Of a DNA stretch of 64,000 nt, positions 9,501-24,099 are shown piece after piece; position 1 is the stretch's first letter; the number at the start of each line of letters is the position of its first letter. This stretch comes from Diospyros lotus (taxonomy: Eukaryota; Streptophyta; Magnoliopsida; Ericales; Ebenaceae). Made by a program: the position numbers and the translations under genes. Below the pieces are notes generated by a model that saw only the letters and a list, made by a program, of their open reading frames with translations, did no database searches and had not been told where the DNA came from. The stretch covers positions 221,785-285,784 of the forward strand of contig NW_026267117.1 of NCBI RefSeq assembly GCF_014633365.1. Direction: 5' to 3'.

Positions 9501-11960
9501 CAGAATTTCTATATGATGATTATGACATCGAAAAAAATCTGATCGTAAATAGTTTTTAAGGCAGCTAAAATTCCGGCCGAAAAGTCGAATTATCGTAATT
9601 CATTTATAAAAAGTCAATAGAACTCGGAACATGCTTTAATTTAGTATGTAGAACAACCTTTTTGTTGTTTCATGTTAGTACAAAAGTATTAGCGATCAAA
9701 TCGAAGAAAATGTCATAGGTGTAATTTCTTCATTTTTCTCGTGACTGGTCTAAAAAAAAAATTCTTTTTTTTAATTCTCAATGGCGGAATCAAGATAATT
9801 TCATATGGTTTTAAGTGTAATTTTATTTGAAAATGTAATTGAAATCTTCACAAGATTAGGGGTTTAACGTGATTTTGGGTACAATTATGACTAATCGAAT
9901 CGATTATAGGGAGTGCTCCGTAACCAAAATATCTAAAAAAAATTAAATGATATGAACCAGAATTTCTATACGATGATTATGAAATTAAAAAAAATCTGAT
10001 CATAAACAGTTTTTAGTGCAGCTAAAATTCTGGCCGAAAAGTCGAATCGTCGTAATTCATTTACAAAAAGTCAATAGAACACGGAATACACTTTAATTTA
10101 ATTAGTAAAATAACCTTTTGATTGTTTCATTTTGAAACAAAAGTATTACTGATCAAATTGAACAATTGGACGTATGTTTAATTTTCTAATTTTTCCCGTG
10201 ATTGGTTGAAAAAAAAATTTCTTTTTTTTTATTTAATTTTCAATGGTGGAATGAAGATAATTTCATATGGTTTTAAATGTAATTTTATTCGGAAGTGTAA
10301 TTTAAATCTTCACAAGATTAGGGTTTTATCGTGATTTTTGGTACATTTATGAGTAACAGAATCGATTAGAGAGAGTGTTCCATAACCAAGATGTCTAAAA
10401 ACAATTATATGATATAAACAAAAATTTCTATACGATGATTATGATATCGAAAAAAATCTGATCGGAAACAATTTTTTGTCCAGCTAAATTCTGGCCGAAA
10501 AGTCGAACTGTCGTAATTCATTTATAAAAAGTCAAAAAAACTCGAAATGCACTTTAATTTTGTTTGTAGAACAACCATTTGGTTGTTTCATGTTGAAACA
10601 AAAGTATTAGTGGTCAAATAGAACAAAATGGCATAAGTGTAATTTCATCATTTTTCTCGTCCTTGGTTGAAAATAAAATTCATTTTTTTTTTAATTCTCA
10701 ATGGTGGAATGAATATAATTTTTTATGGTTTTAAGTGTAATTTTATTTGGAAGTGTAATTGAAATCTTCACAAGATTAGGGGTTTAACGTGATTTTCGGT
10801 ACATTTATGAGTAACCAAATCGATTGCGGGGAGTGCTCCGTAACCAAGATATCTAAAAAGAATTATATGATATGAAGCAGAATTTATATACGATAATTAT
10901 GACATTGAAAAAAATCTGATCGGAAACAGTTTTTTGTGCTGCAAAAATTCCGATCAAAAAGTCGAATCGTCGTAATTCATTTACAAAAAATCAATAGAAC
11001 TCGGAATACACTTTAATTTAGTTAGTAAAACAACCTTTTGGTTGTTTCATGTTGAAACACAAGTATTATCGATCAAATTGAATAATCAGGCATGTGTGTA
11101 ATTTTTTCTTTTTTCCCATGATTGGTAGAAAAAAAAATTCTTTTTTTTTTAATTTTCAATGTTGGAATTAGGATAATTTCGTACGGATTTAAGTGTAATT
11201 TTATTTAGAAGTGCAACTGAAATCTTCACAAGATTAGAGGTTTAACGTGATTTTCGGTACATTTATGAGTAATCGAATCGATTGCAGGAGTGCTCCGTAA
11301 CCAAGATATCTGAAAAAAATTGAAAGATATGAACGAAAATTTCTATACGATGATTATGACGTCAAAAAAAAAAAAAACGGATTGGAAACAATTTTTTGTG
11401 CAGCTAAAATTCCGGTCGAAAAGTCGAATTGTTGTAATTCATTTATATAAAGTCAATAAAACTCTGAATACACTTTAATTTAGTTTGTAGAACAACATTT
11501 TGGTTGTTTCATGTTGAAACAAAAGTACTGGCGATCAAATCGAACAAAAGGGGGCGTAAGTGTAATTTCTTAATTTTTCCCGTGGTTGATTGAAAAAAAA
11601 AACCTTTATTTTCCTAATTTTCAATGGTGGAATGAAGATAAATTCACATGGTTTTAAGTATAATTTCATTTGGAAGTGTAATTGAAATCTACACAAGATT
11701 AGGGATTTATCGTGATTTTCGGCACAATTATGAATAACCGAATCGATTGCACAGGGTGCTCCGTAACAAAGATATGGACCAGAATTTTTATACGATGATT
11801 ATAACATCGGAAAAAATTTGAATAGTTGTAATTGATTTAGAAAAAGTCAATAGAATTCGGAATACACTTTAATTTAGTTAGTAAAACAACCTTTTGGTTG
11901 TTTCATCTTGAAACAAAAGTATTACCAATCAAATCGAACAATGGTACGTATGTTTAATTT
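6595..11960 (+). repeat. Satellite A multi-monomer block, copy 1
   Basis: A run of monomers with private variants recurs in the same order at 15908-21740. Markers include the GTAATGCATTTAC variant near 6850, AGCTCCCTTAC near 9457, GACGTC followed by a long A run near 11358, and a doubly deleted monomer at about 11750-11980. The offset is about 9.31 kb at the start and about 9.77 kb at the end, because copy 2 holds one extra monomer. The copies differ at many bases, so the duplication is old. Confidence 0.8.
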
Positions 11961-11985
11961 CTTCATTTTTCCAGTGATTTTAAGG
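11750..11985 (+). repeat. Deleted satellite A monomer (shared joint)
   Basis: After CCGTAACAAAGATAT the CTAAAAAAAATTATATGAT segment is missing (joint near 11775). After ATCGGAAAAAATTTG the TCTGATCGG to AAAAGTC stretch is missing (joint near 11819). The same two joints occur near 21543 and 21590, so both arose before the block duplication. A further loss follows near 11975, where TTTTTCCAGTGA runs straight into TTTTAAGGATAATTTTATT. Confidence 0.8.
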
Positions 11986-12362
11986 ATAATTTTATTCAGA
12001 AATGTAATTCAAATCTTCACACGATTAGGGGTTTCACGTGATTTTCGATACAATTATGAGTAACCGAATCGATTGCACGGAGTCCTCCGTAAACAAGATA
12101 TCTAAAAAACATTATATGATAAGAACCAAAATTTCTATACGATGATTATGACATTAAAAAAAATCTAATCGTAAACAATTTTTGGGCAACTAAAATTCTG
12201 GCCAAAAAGTCGAACTGTCGTAATTCAATTATAAAAAGTCAATAGAAGTCGGAATACACTTTAATTTAGTTTGTAAAACAACCTTTTTGTTGTTTCATGT
12301 TGAAACAAAAGTATTAGCGATCAAATCGAACAAAAGGGCATAAGTGTAATTTCCTCATTTTT

Positions 12363-14230
12363 CTCGTCACTGGTCGAAAAAAAAATTCTTTTTTTTCTTA
12401 ATTCTCAATGGTGGAATGAAGATAATTTCATATTGTTTTAACTGTAATTTTATTTGGAAGTGTAATTGAAATCTCAACAAGATTAGGGGTTTAACGTGAT
12501 TTTTGTTACAATTGTGAGTAATCGAATCGATTCTAGGGAGTGCTCTGTAACCAAGAAATATCTAAAAAAAATTATATGATATGAAGCAGAATTTCTATAT
12601 GATGATTATGACATTGAAAAAAATCTGATCGGAAACGATTTTTTATGCTGCCAAAATTCTGGCCGAAAAGTCGAATCGTCGTAATTCATTTACAAAAAGT
12701 CAATAGAACTCAGAATACACATCAATTTAGTTAGTAAAACAACCTTCTGGTTGTTTCATGTTGAAACAAAAGTATTACCGATCAAATCGAACAATCGGAC
12801 GTATGTCTAATTTCTTCATTTTTGGGGTGATTTGTAGAAAAAATATTCTTTTTTTTTTTAATTTTCAATGGTGGAATTAGGATAATTCCATATGGTTTTA
12901 AGTGTAATTTTATTTAGAAATGTAACTCAAATCTTCACAAGATTAGGGGTTTCACGTGATTTTCGATACAATCATGAGTAACCGAATCGATTGTAGGGAG
13001 TCCTCCGTAAGTAAGATATCTAAAAAAAATTATATGATAAGAACCAAAATTTCTATACAATGATTATGACATCGAAAAAAATCTAATCGGAAACAATTTT
13101 TGTGCAGCTAAAATTCCAGCTAAAAAGTCGAACTATCGTAATTCAATTATAAAAAGTCAATAGAAGTCGAAATACACTTTAATTCAGTTTGCAGAACAAC
13201 CTTTTTGTTGTTTCATGTTGAAACAAAAGTATTAGCGATCAAATCGAACAAAAGGGCATAAGTGTAATTTCCTCATTTTTCTCGTCACTGGTCGAAAAAA
13301 AAATTCTTTTTTTTCTTAATTCTCAAAGGTGGAATGAAGATAATTTCATATGGTGTTAAGCGTAATTTTATTTGGAAGTGTAATTGAAATCTTCACAAGA
13401 TTAGGGGTTTAACGTGATTTTTGGTACAATTATGAATAATCGAATCGATTCTAGGGAGTGCTCCGTAACCAAGATATATCTAAAAAAGATTATATGATAT
13501 GAAGAAGAATTTCTATACGATGATTATGACATTGAAAAAAATCTGATCGGAAACGATTTTTTGTGCTGCAAACATTTCGGTCGAAAAGTCAAATAGTCGT
13601 AATTCATTTACAAAGAGTCAATAGAACTCAGAATACACATTAATTTAGTTAGTAAAACAACCTTCGGGTCGTTTCATGTTGAAACAAAAGTATTACCGAT
13701 CAAATCGAACAAACGGATGTATGTCTAATTTCTTCATTTTTGGCGTGATTGGTAGAAAAAAATTATTATTTTTTTAATTTTCAATGGTGAAATTAGGATA
13801 ATTCCATATGGTTTTAAGTATAATTTTATTTAGAAATGTAATTCAAATCTTCACAAGATTAGGGGTTTGACGCAATTTTCGATACAATTCTGAGTAACCG
13901 AATCTATTGCAGGGAGTCCTCCGTAAGCAAGATATCTAAAAAAAATTAAATGATAAGAACCAAAATTGCTATACGATGATTATGACATCGAAAAAAATCT
14001 AATCGGAAACAATTTTTGTGCAGCTAAAATTCCGGCCAAAAAGTCGAATTGTCGTAATTCAATTATAAAAAGTCAATAGAAGTCGGAATACACTTTAATT
14101 TAGTTTGTAGAACAACCTTTTTGTTGTTTCATGTTGAAACAAAAGATTAGCGATCAAATCGAACAAAAGGGCATAAGTGTAATTTCCTCATTTTTCTCGT
14201 AACTGGTCGAAAAAAAAAATTCTTTTTTTT
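12363..14230 (+). repeat. Satellite A dimer repeats, period about 919 bp
   Basis: Every second monomer shares the CTCGT(C/A)ACTGGTCGAAAA and TTTCTTAATTCTCAA variants, at about 12363, 13283 and 14200. The monomers between share the TTTTTGGCGTGATTGGTAG-type variant. This is a two-monomer higher-order pattern with close similarity between successive dimers. Confidence 0.7.
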
Positions 14231-14699
14231 CTTAATTCTCAATGGTGGAATGAAGATAATTTCATATGGTTTTAAGTGTAATTTTATTTGGAAGTGTAAT
14301 TGAAATCTTCACAAGATTAGGGGTTTAACGTGATTTTTGGTATAATTATGAGTAATCGAATCGATTCTAGGGAGTGCTCCGTAACCAAGATATTTCTAAA
14401 AAGATTATATGATATGAAGAAGAATTTCTATATGATGATTATGACATTGAAAAAAATATGATCGGAAACAATTTTTTGTGCAGCTAAAATTCCGGTCGAA
14501 AAGTCAAATAGTCATAATTCATTTACAAAGAGTCAATAGAACTCAGAATACACTTTAATTTAGTTAGTAAAACAACCTTTTGGTTGTTTCATCTTGAAAC
14601 AAAAGTATTACCGATCAAATCGAACAATGGGACGTATGTTTAATTTCTTCATTTTTCCCGTGATTAGGCAAAAAAAAAATTCTTTTTTTTTTAATTTTC

Positions 14700-14985
14700 A
14701 GTGGTGGAATGAAGATAATTTTATATGGTTTTAACTGTAATTTTATTTGGAAGTGTAATTGAAATCTAAACAAGATTAGGGGTTTAACATGATTTTCATT
14801 ACAATTGTGAGTAATCGAATCGATTCTAAGGAGTGCTCCATAACCAAGAAATATCTAAAAAAAATTATATGATATGAAGAAGAATTTCTATACGATGATT
14901 ATGACATTGAAAAAAATCTGATCGGAAACGATTTTTTATGTTGCCAAAATTCTTTTTTTTCTTAATTCTCAATGGTGGAATGAAC
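14700..14985 (+). repeat. Truncated satellite A monomer
   Basis: At about 14950 the sequence passes from TTGCCAAAATTC directly to TTTTTTTTCTTAATTCTCAA, skipping about 170-180 bp of the monomer. The joint is at AATTCTTTTTT, a sequence shared by both deletion ends, which suggests deletion or slippage between short repeats. Confidence 0.75.
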
Positions 14986-15907
14986 ATAATTTCATATGGT
15001 TTTAACTGTAATTTTATTTGGAAGTGTAATTGAAATCTCAACAAGATTAGGGGTTTAACGTGATTTTCAGTACAATTATGAGTAATCGAATCGATTCTAG
15101 GGAGTGCTCCGTAACCAAGAAATATCTAAAAAGAATTATATGATATGAAGAAGAATTTCTATACGATGATTATGACATTGAAAAAAATCTGATCGGAAAT
15201 GATTTTTTATGCTGCCAAAATTCTGGCCGAAAAGTCGAATCGTCGTAATTCATTTACAAAAAGTCAATAGAACTCAGAATACATATTAATTTAGTTATTA
15301 AAACAACCTTCTGGTTGTTTCATGTTGAAACAAAAGTATTACTGATCAAATCGAACAATCGGACGTATGTCTAATTTCTTCATTTTTGGCGTGATTGGTA
15401 GAAAAAAAAATTCTTTTTTTTTTAATTTTCAATTGTGGAATTAGGCTAATTCCAAATGGTTTTAAGTGTAATTTTATCTAGAAATGTAATTCAAATCTTC
15501 ACAAGATTAGGGGTGTCACGTGATTTTCGATACAATTATGAGTAACCGAATCGATTGCACGGAGTCCTCCGTAAGCAAGATATCTAAAAAAAATTATATG
15601 ATAAGAACCAAAATTTCTATACAATGATTATGACATCGAAAAAAATCTAATCGGAAACAATTTTTGGGCAGCTAAAATTCCGGCCAAAAAGTCGAACTGT
15701 CGTAATTCAATTATAAAAAGTCAATAGAAGTCGGAATACACTTTAATTTAGTTTGTAGAACAACCTTTTTGTTGTTTCATGTTGAAACAAAAGTATTAGC
15801 GATCAAATCGAACAAAAGGGCATAAGTGTAATTTCCTCATTTTTCTCGTGACTGGTCGAAAAAAAAAATTCTTTTTTTTCTTAATTCTCAATGGTGGAAT
15901 GAAGATA

Positions 15908-18900
15908 ATTTTATATGGTTTTAAGTGTAATTTTATTTGAAAGTGTAATCGAAATCTTCACGAGATTAGGGGTTTAACATGATTTTTGGTACAATTATGA
16001 GTAATCGAATCGATTGTAGGGAGTGCTCCGTAACAAAAATATCTAAAAAAATTTATATGATATGAACCAAAATTTTTATATGATGATTATGAAATTGAAA
16101 AAAAATCTGATCAGAAACAAATTTTTGTGTAGCTAGAATTCCAGCCAAAAAGTCAAATCGTCGTAATGCATTTACAAAAAGTCAATAGAACTCAGAATAC
16201 ACTTTAATTTAGTTAGTAAAACAACCTTGTGGTTGTTTCATGTTGAAACAAAAGAATTAGCGATCAAATCGAACAATTGGACGTATGTTTAATTTCTTCA
16301 TTTTTCCCGTGATTGGTCGGAAAAAAAAATTTCTTTTTTTTTATTAATTTTCAATGGTGGAATGAAGATAATTTCATACGATTTTAAGTATAATTTTATT
16401 TGGAAGTGTAATTGAAATCTTGACAAGATTAGGGGTTTAACGTGATTTTCGGTACAATTATGAGTAATCGAATCGAATCCAGGGAGTGCTCTGGAACCAA
16501 GATATCTAAAAAAAATTATATGATATGAAGCATAATTTCTATACAATGATTATGACATTGAAAAAAATCTGATCGGAAACAGTTTTTTGTATTGCTAAAA
16601 TTCCTACCGAAAAGTCGAATCGTCGTAATTCATTTACAAAAAGTCAATAGAACTTGGAATACACTTTAATGTAGTTTGTAAAACAACGTTCTGGTTGTTT
16701 CATGTTAAAACAAAAGTATTACCAATCAAATCGAATAATCGGACGTATGTGTAAATTCTTCATTTTACCCGTGATTGGTAGAAAAAAAAAATTCTTTTTT
16801 TTTTTTAATTTTCAATGGTGGAATTAGGATAATTTCATATGGTTTTAAGTGTAATTTTATTTAAATTGTAATTGAAATCTTCACAAGCTTAGGGGTTTAA
16901 CGTGATTTTTGATACAATTATGAGTAACCAAATCGTTTGCAGGGAGTCCTTCATAAGCAAGATATCTAAAAAAAATTATATGATAAGAACCAAAATTTCT
17001 ATACGATGATTAAGACAAAAAAAAAATCTGATCGGAAACAATTTTTTGTCCAGCTAAAATTTCAGCCAAAAAGTCAAACTATCGTAATTCAATTATAAAA
17101 AGTCAATAGAAGTCGGAATACACTTTAATTTAGTTTGTTGAACAACCTTTTTGTTGTTTCATGTCGAAAAAAAAGTATTAGCGATCAAATCGAACAAATG
17201 GGCGTAAGTGTAATTTCTTCATTTTTCTCGTGACTGGTCGAATTTTTTTTTTTTTATTTCTCAATGGTGGAATGAAGATAATTTTATATGGTTTTAAGTG
17301 TAATTTTATTTGGAAGTGTAATTGAAATCTTAACAAGATTAGGGGTTTAACATGATTTCCAGTACAATTATGAGTAATCGAATCGATTGCAGGGAGTGCA
17401 CCGTAACCAAGATATCTAAAAAAAATTATATGATATGAACAAGAATTTCTATACGATGATTATCACATCGAAAAAAATATAATCGGAAACAGTTTTTTGA
17501 GCAGCTAAAATTTCTACGAAAAAATTGAATAGTCGTAATTCATTTACAAAAAGTTAATAGAACTCGGAATACACTTTAATTTAGTTAGTAAAACAACATT
17601 TTGGTTGTTTTATGTTGAAACAACAGTATTGTCGATCAAATCGAACAATCGGACGCATGTGTAATTTCTTCATTTTTCCCGTGATTGGTCGAAATAAATT
17701 TTTTTTTTTTTTAATTTTCAATGGTGAAATCAGGATAATTTCTTATGGTTTTAAGTGTAATTTTATTTGGAAGTGTAATTGAAATCGTCACAAGATTAGG
17801 GGTTTAACGTGATTTTTGGTACAATTATGAGTAACCGAATCGATTACAGGGAGTGCTCCATAACCAAGATATCTAAAAAAAATTATATGATACGAACCAG
17901 AATTTATATACGATGATTATGAAATCGAAAAAAATGTGATCGGAAACAATTTTTTTTACAACTAAAATTCCAGTTGAAAAGTCGAATCGTCGTAAGTCAT
18001 TTACAAAACATCAATTGAACTCGGAATGCACCTTAATTTAGAAAGTTAAACAACCTTTTGATTGTTTCATGTTGAAACAAAAGTATTACCGATCAAATCA
18101 AACAATCAGACGTATGTGTAATTTCTTCATTTTTCCCGTGATTGGTAGAAAAAAAATTTTCTTTTTTTTTTCCTTTTCAATGGTGGAATTAGGATAATTT
18201 CATGTGGTTTTAAGTGTAATTTTATTTAGAAGTGTAATTGAAATCTTCACAGGATTAGGGGTTTGACATGATTTTCGGTACAATTATGAGTAACCGAATC
18301 GATTGCAAGGAGTGCTCCGTAACCAAGATATCTAAAACAAATTATATGATATGAACCAGAATTTCTATGCGATGATTATCACATCAAATAAAAAACTTAT
18401 CGTAAACAATTTTTTGCGTAGATAAAATTCCGGCCGAAAAGTCGAATAGTCGTAATTTATTTACAAAAAGTCAATAGAACTCGGAATACACTTTAATTTA
18501 GTTAGAAAAACAACCTTTTGGTTGTTTCATGTTGAAACAAAAGTATTATCGATCAATTCGAACAGTCGGACGTATGTGTAATTTCTTCATTTTTCCCGTG
18601 ATTGGACGAAAAAAAATTCTTTTTTTTTTTAATTTTCAATGGTGGAATTAGGATAATTTCATATGGTTTTAAATGTAATTTTATTTGGAAGTGTAATTGA
18701 AATCTTCACAAGATTAGGGGTTTAACGTGATTTTCGGTAAATTTATAAGTAACCGAATAGATCGCAGGGAGAGCTCCCTTACTAAGATATCTAAAACAAA
18801 TTATATGATATGAACCAGAATTTCTATGCGATGATTATGACATCAAATAAAAACTTATCTTAAACAATTTTTTGCGCAGATAAAATTCTGGCCGAAAAGT

Positions 18901-21740
18901 CAAATAGTCGTAATTTATTTACAAAAAGTCAACAGAACTCGGAATACACTTTAATTTAGTTAGTAAAACAACCTTTTGGTTGTTTCAAGTTGAAACAAAA
19001 GTATTATCGATCAAATCGAACAATTGGACGTATGTTTAATTTCTTCATTTTTCTTGTGATTGGTCGAAACAAAAAATTTCTTCTTTTTTTTTTTAATTTT
19101 CAATGGTGGAATGAAGATAATTTCATATGGTTTTAAGTGTAATTTTATTTGGAAGTGTAATTGAAATCTTGACAAGATTAGGGGTTTTACGTGATTTTCG
19201 GTAAAATTATGAGTAACCGAATTGATCACAGGGAGAGCTCCCTTACTAAGATATCTAAAACAAATTATATGATATGAACCAGAATTTCTATAAGATGATT
19301 ATGACATCGAAAAAAATCTGATCGTAAATAGTTTTTAGGGCAGCTAAAATTCCGACTGAAAAGTCTAATTGTCGTAATTCATTTATAAAAAGTCAATAGA
19401 ACTCGGAACATGCTTTAATTTAGTTTATAGAACAACCTTTTTGTTGTTTCATGTTAGTACAAAAGTGTTAGCGATCAAATCTAAGAAAATGTCGTAAGTG
19501 TAATTTCTTCATTTTTCTCTTGACTGGTGTAAAAAAAAATTCTTTTTTTTTAATTCTCAATGGCAGAATGAAGATAATTTCATATGGTTTTAAGTGTAAT
19601 TTTATTTGGAAATGTAATTGGAATCTTCACAAGATTAGGGGTTTAACGTGATTTTGGGTACAATTATGAGTAATCGAATCGATTATAGGGAGTGCTCCGT
19701 AACCAAAATATCTGGAAAAAATTAAATGATATGAAGCAGAATTTCTATACGATGATTATGAAATTAAAAAAAATCTAATCGGAAACAGTTTTTAGTGCAG
19801 CTAAAATTCCAGCCGAAAGGTCGAATCGTCGTAATTCATTTACAAAAAGTCAATAGAACACGGAATACACTTTAATTTAATTAGTAAAACAACCTTTTGA
19901 TTGTTTCATGTTGAAACAAAAGTATTACCGATCAAATTAAACAATTGGACGTATGTTTAATTTCCTCATTTTTCCCGTGATTAGTTGAAAAAAAAATTCT
20001 TTTTTTTTATTTAATTTTCAATGGTGGAATAAAGATAATTTCATATGGTTTTAAGTGTAATTTTATTCGGAAGTGTAATTTAAATCTTCACAAGATTAGG
20101 GTTTTATCGTTATTTTTGGTACATTTATGAGTAACAGAATCGATTAGAGAGAGTGTTCCGTAACCAAGATGTCTAAAAAAAATTATATGATATAAACAAA
20201 AATTTCTATACGATGATTATGATATCGAAAAAAATCTAATCGGAAACAATTTTTTGTGCAGCTAAAATTCCGGCCGAAAAGTCGAACTGTCGTAATTCAT
20301 TTTTAAAAAGTCAATAAAACTCGGAATATACTTTAATTTAGTTTGTAGAACAACCATTTGGTTGTTTCATGTTGAAACAAAAGTATTAGTGGTCAAATAG
20401 AACAAAATGGCATAAGTGTAATTTCATCATTTTTCTCGTCCTTGGTCGAAAAAGAAATTCATTTTTTTTTAATTCTCAATGGTGGAATGAATATAACTTT
20501 TTATGGTTTTAATTGTAATTTTATTTGGAAGTGTAATTGAAATCTTCTAAAGATTAGGGGTTTAACGTGATTTTCGGTACATTTATGAGTAACCGAATCG
20601 ATTGCGGGGAGTGCTCCGTAACCAAGATATCTAAAAAAAATTATATGATACGAAGCAGAATTTCTATACGATGATTATGACTTTGAAAAAAATCTAATCG
20701 GAAACAGTTTTTGTGCTACAAAAATTCCAATCAAAAAGTCGAATCGTCGTAATTCATTTACAAAAAGTCAATAGAACTCGGAATACACTTGAATTTAGTT
20801 AGTAAAACAACCTTTTGGTTGTTTCATGTTCAAACACAAGCATTACCGATCAAATCGAATAATCAGGCATGTGTGTAATTTCTTCTTTTTTCCTGTGATT
20901 GGTAGAAAAAAAATTCTTTTTTTTTTAATTTTCAATGGTCGAATTAGGATAATTTCGTATGGTTTTAAGTGTAATTTTATTTAGAAGTGCAACTGAAATC
21001 TTCACAAGATTAGAGGTTTAACGTGATTTTCGGTACATTTATGAGTAATCGAATCGATTGCAAGAGTGCTCCGTAACCAAGATATCTGAAAAAAATTGAA
21101 AGATATGAACGAAAATTTCTATACGATGATTATGACGTCAAAAAAAAAAAACAGATAGGAAACAATTTTTTTGCAGCTAAAATTCCGGTCGAAAAGTCGA
21201 ACTTTCGTAATTCATTTATATAAATTCAATAAAACTCTGAATACACCTTAATTTAGTTTGTAGAACCGACTTTTGGTTGTTTCATGTTGAAACAAAAGTA
21301 CTAGCGATCAAATCGAACAAAAGGGGCGCAAGTGTAATTTCTTAATTTTTCCCGTGGTTGGTTGAAAAAAAAAATCTTTATTTTCCTAATTTTCAATGGT
21401 GGAATGAAGATAAATTCACATGGTTTTAAGTGTAATTTTATTTAGAAGTGTAATTGAAATCTACACCAGATTAGGGATTTATTGTGATTTTCGGCACAAT
21501 TATGAGTAACCAAATCGATTGCACAGGGTGCTCCATAACAAAGATATGGACCAGAATTTTTATACGATGATTATAACATCGAAAAAAATTTGAATAGTTG
21601 TAATTCATTTAGAAAAAGTCAATAGAACTCGGAATACACTTTAATTTAGTTAGTAAAACAACATTTTGGCTGTTTCATGTTGAAATAAAAGTATTACCGA
21701 TCAAATCGAACAATTGGACGTATGTTTAATTTTTCATTTT
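15908..21740 (+). repeat. Satellite A multi-monomer block, copy 2
   Basis: This is the counterpart of 6595-11960 with the same order of private variants, including the GTAATGCATTTAC monomer near 16165, AGCTCCCTTAC near 19238, the GACGTC poly(A) monomer near 21136 and the deleted monomer near 21543. It carries one extra monomer around 18750-19210 that looks chimeric between its neighbours. Confidence 0.8.
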
Positions 21741-24099
21741 TCCCGTGATTGGTCGAAACAAAAAATTTCTTTTTTTTTAAATTTTCAATGGTGGAATGAA
21801 GATAATTTCATATGGTTTTAAGTGTAATTTTATTTGGAAGTGTAATTGAAATCTTGACAAGATTAAGGATTTAACGTGATTTTCGGTACAATTATGAGTA
21901 ATCGAATCGATTCTAGGGAGTGCTCCGTAACCAAGAAATATCTAAAAAGAATTATATGATATGAAGAAGAATTTCTATACGATGATTATGACATTGAAAA
22001 AAAAAATCTGATCGGAAACGATTTTTTATGCTGCCAAAATTCTGGCCGAAAATTCGAATCGTCGTAATTCATTTACAAAAAGTCAATAGAACTTAGAATA
22101 CACATTAATTTAGTTAGTAAAACAACCTTCTGGTTGTTTCCTGTTGAAACAAAAGTATTACCGATCAAATCGAACAATCGGACGTATGTCTAATTTCTTC
22201 ATTTTTGGTGTGATTGGTAGAAAAAAAAATTCTTTTTTTTTAATTTTGAATGGCGGAATTAGGATAATTCCATATGGTTTTAAGTGTAATTTTATTTAGA
22301 AATGTAATTCAAATCTTCACAAGATTAGGGGTTTCACGTTATTTTCGATACAATTATGAGTAACCGGATCGATTGCAGGGAGTCCTCCGTAAGCAAGATA
22401 TCTAAAAAAAATTATATGATAAGAACCAAAATTTCTATATGATGATTATGACATCAAAAAAAATCTAATCAGAAACAATTTTTGGGCAGCTAAAATTTCG
22501 GCCGAAAAGTCGAACTGTCATAATTCAATTATAAAAAGTCAATAGAAGTCGGAATACACTTTAATTTAGTTTGTAGAACAACCTTTTTGTTGTTTCATGT
22601 TGAAACAAAGTATTAGCGATCAAATCGAACAAAAGGGCATAAGTGTAATTTCCTCATTTTTCACGTCACTGGTCGAAAAAAAAAATTCTTCTTTTTCTTA
22701 ATTCTCAATGGTGGAATGAAGATATTTTCATATGGTTTTAAGTGTAATTTTATTTGGAAGTGTAATTGAAATGTTCACAAGATTAGGGGTTTAACATGAT
22801 TTTCAGTACAATTATGAGTAATCGAATCGATTCTACGGAGTGCTCCGTAACGAAGATATATATAAAAAGATTATATGATATGAAGAAGAATTTCTATACG
22901 ATGATTATGACATTGAAAAAAATCTGATCGGAAACGATTTTTTGTGCTGCAAAAATTTCGGTCGAAAAGTCAAATAGTCGTAATTCATTTACAAAGAGTC
23001 AATAGAACTCGGAATACACTTTAATTTAGTTAGTAAAACAACCTTTTGGTGGTTTCATGTTGAAACAAAAGTACTACCGATCAAATCGAACAGTGGGACG
23101 TATGTTTAATTTCTTCATTTTTCCCGTGATTAGGCATAAATTTTTTTTTTTTTTTTAATTTTCAAAGGTGGAATGAAGATAATTTCATATGGTTTTAACT
23201 GTAATTTTATTTGGAAGTGTAATTGAAATCTTGACAAGATTAGGGGTTTAACGTGATTTTCAGTACAATTATGAGTAATCGAATCGATTCCAGGGAGTGC
23301 TCCGTAACCAAGATATCTAAAAAAAATTATATGATATGAAGCAGAATTTATATACGATGATTATGACATTCAAAAAAATCTGATCGAAAACGGTTTTTTG
23401 GGCTACTAAAATTCCTGCCAAAAAGTCGAATCGTCGTAATTCATTTACAACAAGTCAATAAAACTCGGAATACACTTTAATTTTGTTAGTAAAACAACCT
23501 TTTGGTGGTTTCTTGTTGAAACAAAAGTATTACCGATCAAATCGAACAGTGGGACGTATGTTTAATTTCTTCATTTTTCCCGTGATTAGGCGGAAAAAAA
23601 ATTTTCATTTATTTTTTAATTTTCAATGGTGGAATGAAGATAATTTCATATGGTTTTAACTGTAATTTTATTTGGAAGTGTAATTGAAATCTTGACAAGA
23701 TTAGGGGTTTAATGTGATTTTCAGTACAATTATGAGTAATCGAATCGATTCCAGGGAGTGCTCCGTAACCAAGATATCTAAAAACAATTATATGATATGA
23801 AGCAGAATTTATATACGATGATTATGACATTGAAAAAAATCTGATCGAAAACGGTTTGTTGTGCTGCTAAAATTCTGGCCAAAAAGTCGAATCGTCGTAA
23901 TTCATTTACAAAAAGTCAATAGAACTCGGAATACACTTTAATTTTGTTAGTAAAACAACCTTCTGGTTGTTTCATGTTGATACAAAAGTATTATCAATCA
24001 AATCGAACAATCGGACGTATGTGTAATTTCTTCATTTTTCCCATGATTGGTCGAAAAAAAAATTTCCTTTTTTTTTTTTAAATTTCAATGGTGAAATCA

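Noticed and set aside
6984..16546. Recurring minus-strand frames of about 80 codons in satellite A (6984-7229, 16298-16546 and similar)
   Set aside because: They are translations of the same repeat unit. Similarity between them is repeat identity, not protein conservation, and most other monomers have the frame broken.
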